DNA of 64,000 nucleotides from Cylindrodendrum hubeiense (Eukaryota; Ascomycota; Sordariomycetes; Hypocreales; Nectriaceae). The stretch is taken from positions 42,900-106,899 of the forward strand of contig JAANBB010000100.1 of the NCBI GenBank assembly GCA_014621425.1, read 5' to 3'. The translations under genes and the position numbers were made by a program. Under the pieces are notes generated by a model. That model was not told the DNA's origin. It worked only from the letters and a program-made list of their open reading frames with translations, and did no database searches. Of this stretch, positions 58,289 to 64,000 are shown piece after piece. Position 1 is the stretch's first letter. Each line of letters begins with the position of its first letter.

Positions 58289-59097
58289 GATGATAGTGTC
58301 ACATAAGGGGGGAATGGTGATAATTACGGCCATGTATCGATTACGACTTTGATGGGACTACGAAGGAGTGGAGTTTTTATCCAGCTTGACATATTATATT
58401 GTAAATCATCCCCGAATTCCAAGCGTTTGAGACTAGTATGATTTCTATTCCTTGCCTGTGGTATTTCTCTGTCTGGCGTCTATAACGCTCGCGTCGGTAG
58501 AATCGGCAGAATCGGCAGCGTCGTAGAGGCTGGGCATGGCGACCTACAGGACGACCGGTCATGCCCTGAAAAGTTGTCAGCCCTTGTCTCATCACTTTGT
58601 CCCTCATTTCCCCTTTCTATTCCTCGTTCTTACCATTATCCTCCGTTGCTGTCTGTGGCAGCGCGGACACATGCACATGCGGGAACCCGCACCAAACGTC
58701 GTTGCGCTGGCGACATACAAAAGCGAGATCCCGATAATGTCAGACGGGCCCCGACGTCAAACGCTCAGCTGAGCGGCAACTTACATGGCCGATCCATCAT
58801 GTTGTTCGTCGAGGCCTGTCCTGCTGGCCCTTCCAGGGGCAGCCCGCATACTGACTCACAGTCTTCGTCTTGTTGTCCTGTTATGTAGTTTAGCTGGCCG
58901 GCTACCCGCAGTTTGAGAAACGAAGCCATGTTCCGAGTTGCCTCGAGCGTCGCCCCGCTCTCGAGCCTGCGTGGTTGATGTGTCTGCTGTTTTGATGCTT
59001 CTATTTAGACGCATCATATCCCCTGCTAAGAATCAATCCAGCAACTCACCAAAATCATTACTTCAGCAGCTCGTCGGCTGATAAACACTTGCTACAA
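58289..59097. other. Intergenic between STAND-like gene and its partial copy
   Basis: 809 bp holding the 3' flank and, presumably, the duplicated upstream region of the pseudogene. Overlapping short frames (58536-58888) are not supported. Confidence 0.45.
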
Positions 59098-59750
59098 TGA
59101 ATATGGTCTCGAAATTAACATTCAGTTCCGTGGTGAACTTGATACAGTTCCTAAACATGGTAGGCTGATTCCACGCACAATTAACAGAGCATCGTCACTA
59201 AATGCAATAGATCGCCTCCGCCCTCATCAGGGTTGTCGAGTTCATCTGCTCCGTCCTAACCGCCGGTGCCCGTGTCACTGCCCTGCGGAATAAGCACTTC
59301 GACCTAGCTACTTCCATCCAGTACGTCGAGAACACCTTGAACACCCAGGTCACCTTGGATGGCTATGACTTCCGCTTTGCCGTCGACGAGAATCTGTGGC
59401 AGCTCAACCAAAGCGCCATAGTAGACTGTAACGCAATATACGACAAGGTGGGAACTTTTGTTAATAAATTCCACGACGGCACCAAGTCAATGAGCGTTTG
59501 GCAGAGCACTCATGTTGGATTTCACCTGCTCCGACATGGTCTCGATATCGCGACATTCCACGAAAACATGCAGCAGTCCAAATCGAACATGTTCAGCACA
59601 ATGTGCATGTAAGTGCGCCGTATTAAACCAACTGACCACGACTAACTCGTATCAAGGCTTCTTTTAGTTGCACAAACTAAACGTCTGCAGCCAACACCCG
59701 TCGCCCCGAAAGCAGCGTTGGTCGGAGCACCTTCCCTGGCGGCTTGCTCG
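59098..59750 (+). pseudogene. Decayed partial duplicate of the STAND N-terminal exons
   Basis: From the intron-1 acceptor (acag at about 59,188) the sequence parallels 55157-55660: AGCATCGTC.., LTAGARVTALR, YVENTL, DFRFAVDENLWQLNQSA. It then copies the second intron, with gtaagt at 59,610 and a near-identical branch and acceptor (gtatcaag). Frame shifts and an in-frame stop near the start of exon 2 break it, and the 3' 2.6 kb of the parent is absent. The open stretch 59337-59612 survives by chance. Confidence 0.8.
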
Positions 59751-60054
59751 TGTGAGACGATGATTTCACACAAAAAATGAGGAGAGTCACCGCTGTCTAT
59801 CAGTTACGAGTTTGACAGGCGGTGAAGGAATGGGCTACGACTTCTTGCGCTGTGAATTCTGCATGGGATGGGACACGATTTTCGGCGTTACTTAGGGCTG
59901 GGAGCTTGGTGCTTTCGTCGGATCAATTAAGTTGTTATATTCTGCTCTGATTTAAACGATGCATGTACAAGACCAGTGCCATGATATTGGACGTGACAGG
60001 CACGATCCTCGTTATTCACTTAATCCACGGTCAAACTGTAGAGGCAGATGAATA

Positions 60055-61231
60055 TTATTGAGATTCAAGCTGTTCTATTGTCTTCCTCACCATCGTTTCA
60101 ATCTGCTGCCATCTCCGCCTGAGAAGTTCTCGCTGGCTATCCAATCCCACATCCGCCTCATCTACCTTTTCCAACGTCGTTCCGATAATATCCAAGAAGT
60201 CCTTGAGCGCCGTGAGCAGTAATTCGTCCACATCGGCCTGAGAATAGCGGCCGTCATCCACCGCGCCAAAGAAGCGCTGCCACTGTCCCGGCGTGCAACA
60301 CAGCAAGCGCAGCGCGACTTGCGTGCGATGGCAGCCGAGCGTCTGGTCATCGAGGGTGTACCGCCCGAGAAAGTCGACGCTCTTAAGGTCTGCGCGCTGC
60401 GTCTTGTTCAGGAGGGGGAGGATCACTTGGTCGAGATGTACTTCATCCCAGCGGTTCGTGTCGAGGATGAAGCCATACTCGGTCAGGAGGAAGTCGTTGG
60501 AATGCGGTCCGTACGAGAGGTATACTTCCTCGCCCTCCCGGTATACACGATCTGCGACAATGTTGTATCCCATGGCGGTGTATGATAGCTGGCAGCCCTG
60601 GTCTGCGTGGTTGAAGAGATCGGCGGCCGGCATGCACACCAATCGCTCCGCCTGCGGGTAAGCCTTCATCTTTGGCATGCTGTTGTAAAAGGTTCTGGTG
60701 TTTACAAGCACCCAGAAGTACAAATAGTCTTCTCTCTTGAGATCTGTGAATGCCTTCAACACAAGATCGCACTCGCGTCGAAAGGTAGCAGTTTGACGTT
60801 CCAGGATACCTTTGGCACGCCCTGGTAGCAGGTCCTGCAGCTCCTTGGGCCACATCATGGGCATGCCAGCCTCAAGATCTTCTCTGGTAGGAAGAACAGT
60901 CCTCCACATAGCAAAGTCTTCGCTCTCATCAAGCGCCATCTCGGCCGCCAGGACGCCATGGACCGAGACGCCGGGTTGTAGCGCCTTAGCTATAGCCTTG
61001 GGCACAGTATCTATGGTGCGGAGAGACCTAGTTGGTACACTTAGGATGACATCGTTTGCCTGCAATCACAGTCAGAAAAGACCAACGTCGGCAATTGCAC
61101 AAGACACGTACTCGGACATTGCGAGTTGCAACAACACCAATACCTCGGCCAGGAAGTACTCGGGGCTCAACTCCCTTCATCTTGACGCCCTTGGCGTCCG
61201 TCCAAGGCAGGAATGCCTCATCAATGGACAT
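60055..61231 (-). CDS. SET-domain protein lysine methyltransferase
   Basis: Two exons (61231-61112, 61059-60055), phase 0, 374 residues. The junction creates GRGIGVVATRNVRANDVILS, the N-terminal SET half (about 28-50). The C-terminal SET half has the cofactor-binding NH (190-191, DLFNHADQGC) and the substrate Tyr region EVYLSYGPHSNDFLLTEYGF (218-237). The insert between them and the helical C-terminus match the Rubisco-LSMT/SETD6/RKM type, which methylates non-histone proteins such as ribosomal or elongation factors. Cytosolic or nuclear. Divergent from the UBX gene with 615 bp between start codons. Confidence 0.88.
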
Positions 61232-61846
61232 TTTTATAGCTAGTCCAGATTCTATGATCTGGGTGCAAGTATTAAATGGAAAATTTCTTGGATTATTGGA
61301 GTGATGTGAGATAGCCTCTATCCAAAGTCTATCAATTTTCTCAGTTACCTTGAGTCAATGGCGAAGGCTCTACAAGGAATGGTGAGCTTGGTACATCCCA
61401 GTTGGGAAGACTGCTGAGTCACCCACCTGCATGGGTGGGGCCGAGACTCGGCGGGAGCTGCACGTGATACCACGCCAAACATACCGCGGGAGCTCTCCCT
61501 GTAACTTGGACCAACACGGTGGCCATGTCTCGCTGAAAAGACGAGACTTCCATTGCAACATTGCCATTTGCTAGATATATTGCTGCCGCTTTTGTTCTTA
61601 GAGTCTCTCGGAAATGATCTGAAGATTGATCTGAGGATTCTTGCATTTGCCTATTGCCCTCCGACATCTGCATGTTGCTCAAAGCCTCACTCAGCTGACC
61701 AAGCGAAGACACCTTTCTGAAGGTGAAGCAGCCCGCGTGGGCCACCTGCTCCCCCGGACCCTTCGCTTTTGAGGGGATCTTTCTCTTCTTCCCGGTCCTT
61801 TGACTCCTTCTTCCCATCGACTGTTCATCTCAAGAAGCCATTCGCC
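61232..61846. other. Divergent promoter between SET and UBX genes
   Basis: 615 bp. Overlapping minus frames (61370-61567, 61419-61817) run over likely promoter and leader sequence and have no domain. A CT-rich stretch at 61,770-61,815 suits the leader of the UBX gene. Confidence 0.5.
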
Positions 61847-63354
61847 ATGTTTTACGAAGGAACTCTGCAAGACGGCATTTCCACCGCCGTTGGCCAGCAG
61901 AAGCTGGTGTTGTGCTTCGTGACTGGTACGTTTACGTCACCCCCTGCCACCGCGAATGGACAGCTCACGTGGCGACAGATGAGAGCGAGGAAAGCACACA
62001 ATGGGAGAATGAGTTTCTGCTTGATGAGACTGTAAGAACCCTACTTTTCAGGCCATAGTCTCATGTGAAGCTAACTGCGGTGCAGTTGGGCAAGTTGATC
62101 AAGGATCAGAGCGTCGCGCTCCGTCTCACAGCCGGGTCCGATGAAGCCGGTTATCTGGCTCAAATCTTTCCCCTCCCTCGCACTCCCACAGTCGTCGTCA
62201 TTAAAAATGGCGAATTGAAAGAGTATATCACTCCCGGCACCACCAAGGAGGACTTCTTTCGGCGGATTCAGAATGCCTTCAGCGCCACCTCGTCATCAGC
62301 GCAGCCGGTGTCAGCATCCACCAGCACACCGCAGCCTGAGCCTGCCCCTGTTGGCAGCACATCGCAGGGTGTATCCTCGTCCGGAGAGTCGTCGACTTCC
62401 GAGAATGTCCGACGAATTCTAAACGAGAGAGCTGCCAAGCTCAAGGTCCAAAAAGAGGAGGCCGAACGTAAGGCTAAGGAGCAGGCCAAGGAAGAGCGCA
62501 CCAAGGCCAAAGCAAAGGGAAAGGCTGAAGCCGAGGCCGGTGCCAAGACAGATAATGCTGTAGCGCACAAGGCGGCTGAGGCTGTTAAAAAGAAGCGCCA
62601 AGAGCAACAGGAGGAGCGACGACGGATTCTCAAGCGCATTGAGGATGACAAGGCTGAGCGACGATTGCGCGCTCAAGCACGTGAGCAGAAGCGAGCAGAA
62701 GATCTCAAGGGCGGCGATGTTGCCTCATCTCTGGTAAATGCACCCGAGAGCAAGCTACCATCCACGACTAGGGGTAGTGGGATGACCTCTCTGCAAGTGC
62801 GGATGTTCGATGGCTCGACACTGAGGTCTCGGTTCAAGACGACATCGCCTCTGAAGGACATCCGTGACTGGGTCGACAAGAACCGAACTGATGGCTCCCA
62901 GCCATACACATTCAAGCAGGTTCTGACGCCATCGCCCAACAAGACAATTGATGAGACAGAGGAGGACAAGTCGGTTGGAGAGCTCGGTCTGTCACCGTCG
63001 TCGACACTAGTGCTCATCCCGGTTAAGAACTTCTCATCTGCCTACGATGCATCGTCGCAGAACATTGTGTCGAGGTTCTTTGCCTTCATCCTAAGCATCT
63101 TTTCCTGGTTCTTCGGACTATTCAGCTCAGGTGACCGGCAAGGACCTCCCGCTGCTGCCGGCGGAGAGTCCGCGGAGGCCCAGGATCAGTCCCGCGTCCA
63201 GGGTTTCCAAAACCAGAGTGATCGACAGCGGGATCAACAATTATACAACGGCAATTCCGTAAGTCTACAAGCATTCACAACCGAGGCACATTTAACTAAC
63301 ACGGGGTAGTTGAACTTTGAACCTCGTCCAGATGAGGAGGAGAAGGACGATTGA
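61847..63354 (+). CDS. UBX-domain protein, ERAD type
   Basis: Four exons (61847-61925, 61979-62031, 62086-63258, 63310-63354), 449 residues. The N-terminus (MFYEGTLQDGISTAVGQQK, and the spliced WENEFLLDETLGKLI) is a thioredoxin-like UAS fold ending with TPTVVVIKNGE. A Ser/Thr linker and a long charged helix (about 140-250) follow, then the UBX domain at about 276-358 (SLQVRMFDGSTLRSRF to TLVLIPV). A hydrophobic hairpin (about 370-393, FFAFILSIFSWFFGLF) lies after it. This order matches UBXN4/erasin-like proteins, which sit on the ER and recruit p97/Cdc48 for ER-associated degradation. The tiny last exon adds LNFEPRPDEEEKDD. Confidence 0.9.
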
Positions 63355-63597
63355 AAATGTTTAAGTGAAGCGGAATTCCCAGGCAGAGTGGGATTGTGGT
63401 ATTTTTTTTGGTATTATACAGTTGATAGTGCCGAGTTGTAATAGTAGTCATGCCCCCATTCAAGTTGCACGCACGCTGAGAGAGAATCGATCCGCGTAGA
63501 TTCCTCTGATGCTATCATTTTACCACGTATGGTTCATGTATCATAGTCCCCTCCAGCTCTGAGCGAAGTACCCTTTTTATCCAGCTTCTTGCGTCGC

Positions 63598-64000
63598 TTA
63601 GTGGTTGGCGGCGGCCTGGCAAGCCTTGAGCTGCTCAAGGTACCAGTTGCAGATCTGCATGTTGCCACCGTTGTCGTCCAGGCACTTGGTGAAGCTCTGG
63701 GCGGCGCCGCCGCAGTTGTTGTTGTTGTACTGGTCTTGGGGAGCGGCCTGGGCCTGGACAGGGGCGGCGGCAGCAGGCTCGGAGGAGCCGCCGGAGAAGA
63801 GACCGGTGATGGCGTGGCCAGCCGCGGAGCCGATGGCAACACCACTGCGAGGGACGTGTTAGTCGCACGTGTGCAGACGAGGGATTGTGACAGGCCGTGT
63901 ATGCTCCACCCGTCGGAGCTTGAAGCTCGTCCAGAATGCCACGGAGCAGACAAAAAAAAAAGCACATTGACGGTGTTGGAGCGGAAGACGACTTACGCAG
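63598..64000 (-). CDS. Twin-CX9C CHCH-domain mitochondrial protein, 5' truncated
   Basis: Last exon 63844-63598 and the final four bases of the previous exon (64000-63997), separated by a 152 bp intron (GTAAGT..GCAG). The visible protein has the small hydrophobic segment AGVAIGSAAGHAITGLFSGG, an Ala/Gln linker, and a CHCH domain with C-GGAAQSFTK-C and C-NWYLEQLKA-C, both exactly CX9C. This is the CHCHD2/CHCHD10/Mix17 layout of the mitochondrial intermembrane space, oxidised by the Mia40 pathway. The N-terminal presequence lies outside the window. Confidence 0.88.

Noticed and set aside
59337..59612. 91-codon plus-strand frame as an independent gene
   Set aside because: Explained as a surviving piece of the decayed STAND N-terminal duplicate.

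Overview
The window is nuclear DNA of a filamentous ascomycete. The evidence is the many 45-110 bp GT..AG introns, the family repertoire (LaeA-like methyltransferase, fungal bZIP, TRP-like membrane protein, PigL_N-type STAND N-terminus, fungal C2H2 proteins) and a transposon island with the C:G to T:A decay typical of repeat-induced point mutation (RIP). Family resemblance suggests a Eurotiales fungus (Aspergillus or Penicillium), but this is inference.

Left arm (1-29,133), with normal base composition: the 3' end of a C2H2/cupin nuclear protein; a six-exon gene joining a GHSVGG alpha/beta hydrolase to a CorA-type membrane domain; an Ala/Pro-rich low-complexity protein; a nine-exon LaeA-like methyltransferase; a nine-exon Mup1-type amino-acid permease (-); an SDR oxidoreductase (-) divergent from a bZIP factor; a TauD/TfdA dioxygenase (+); two related fungal C2H2 proteins (-); and between these a secreted LRR-like protein (-). 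Permease, SDR, bZIP and dioxygenase lie within 8 kb and may form a small uptake and catabolic module. The promoter between SDR and bZIP carries five ACGT-core palindromes.

Centre (about 29,700-47,150): an AT-rich, stop-saturated island of dead transposons. It holds a chromodomain-bearing Ty3/gypsy element with both LTRs, the pol region of a second unrelated chromovirus, unclassified debris, one Fot1/pogo-type element with terminal inverted repeats and a truncated relative. A GC-normal repeat-like stretch marks the right border.

Right arm (47,640-64,000): a small two-exon gene of an unnamed fungal family beside the island; a TRP-like polytopic protein (-); a fungal-specific coiled-coil protein; a large STAND-N-terminal/TPR-like gene followed by a decayed partial duplicate of its 5' exons; then conserved housekeeping genes: a SET-domain methyltransferase (-), a UBX protein of ER-associated degradation type (+), and the 3' end of a twin-CX9C mitochondrial protein (-).

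All exon structures were derived by hand from splice signals and reading-frame continuity. No homology search was run, so family names rest on recognised motifs.
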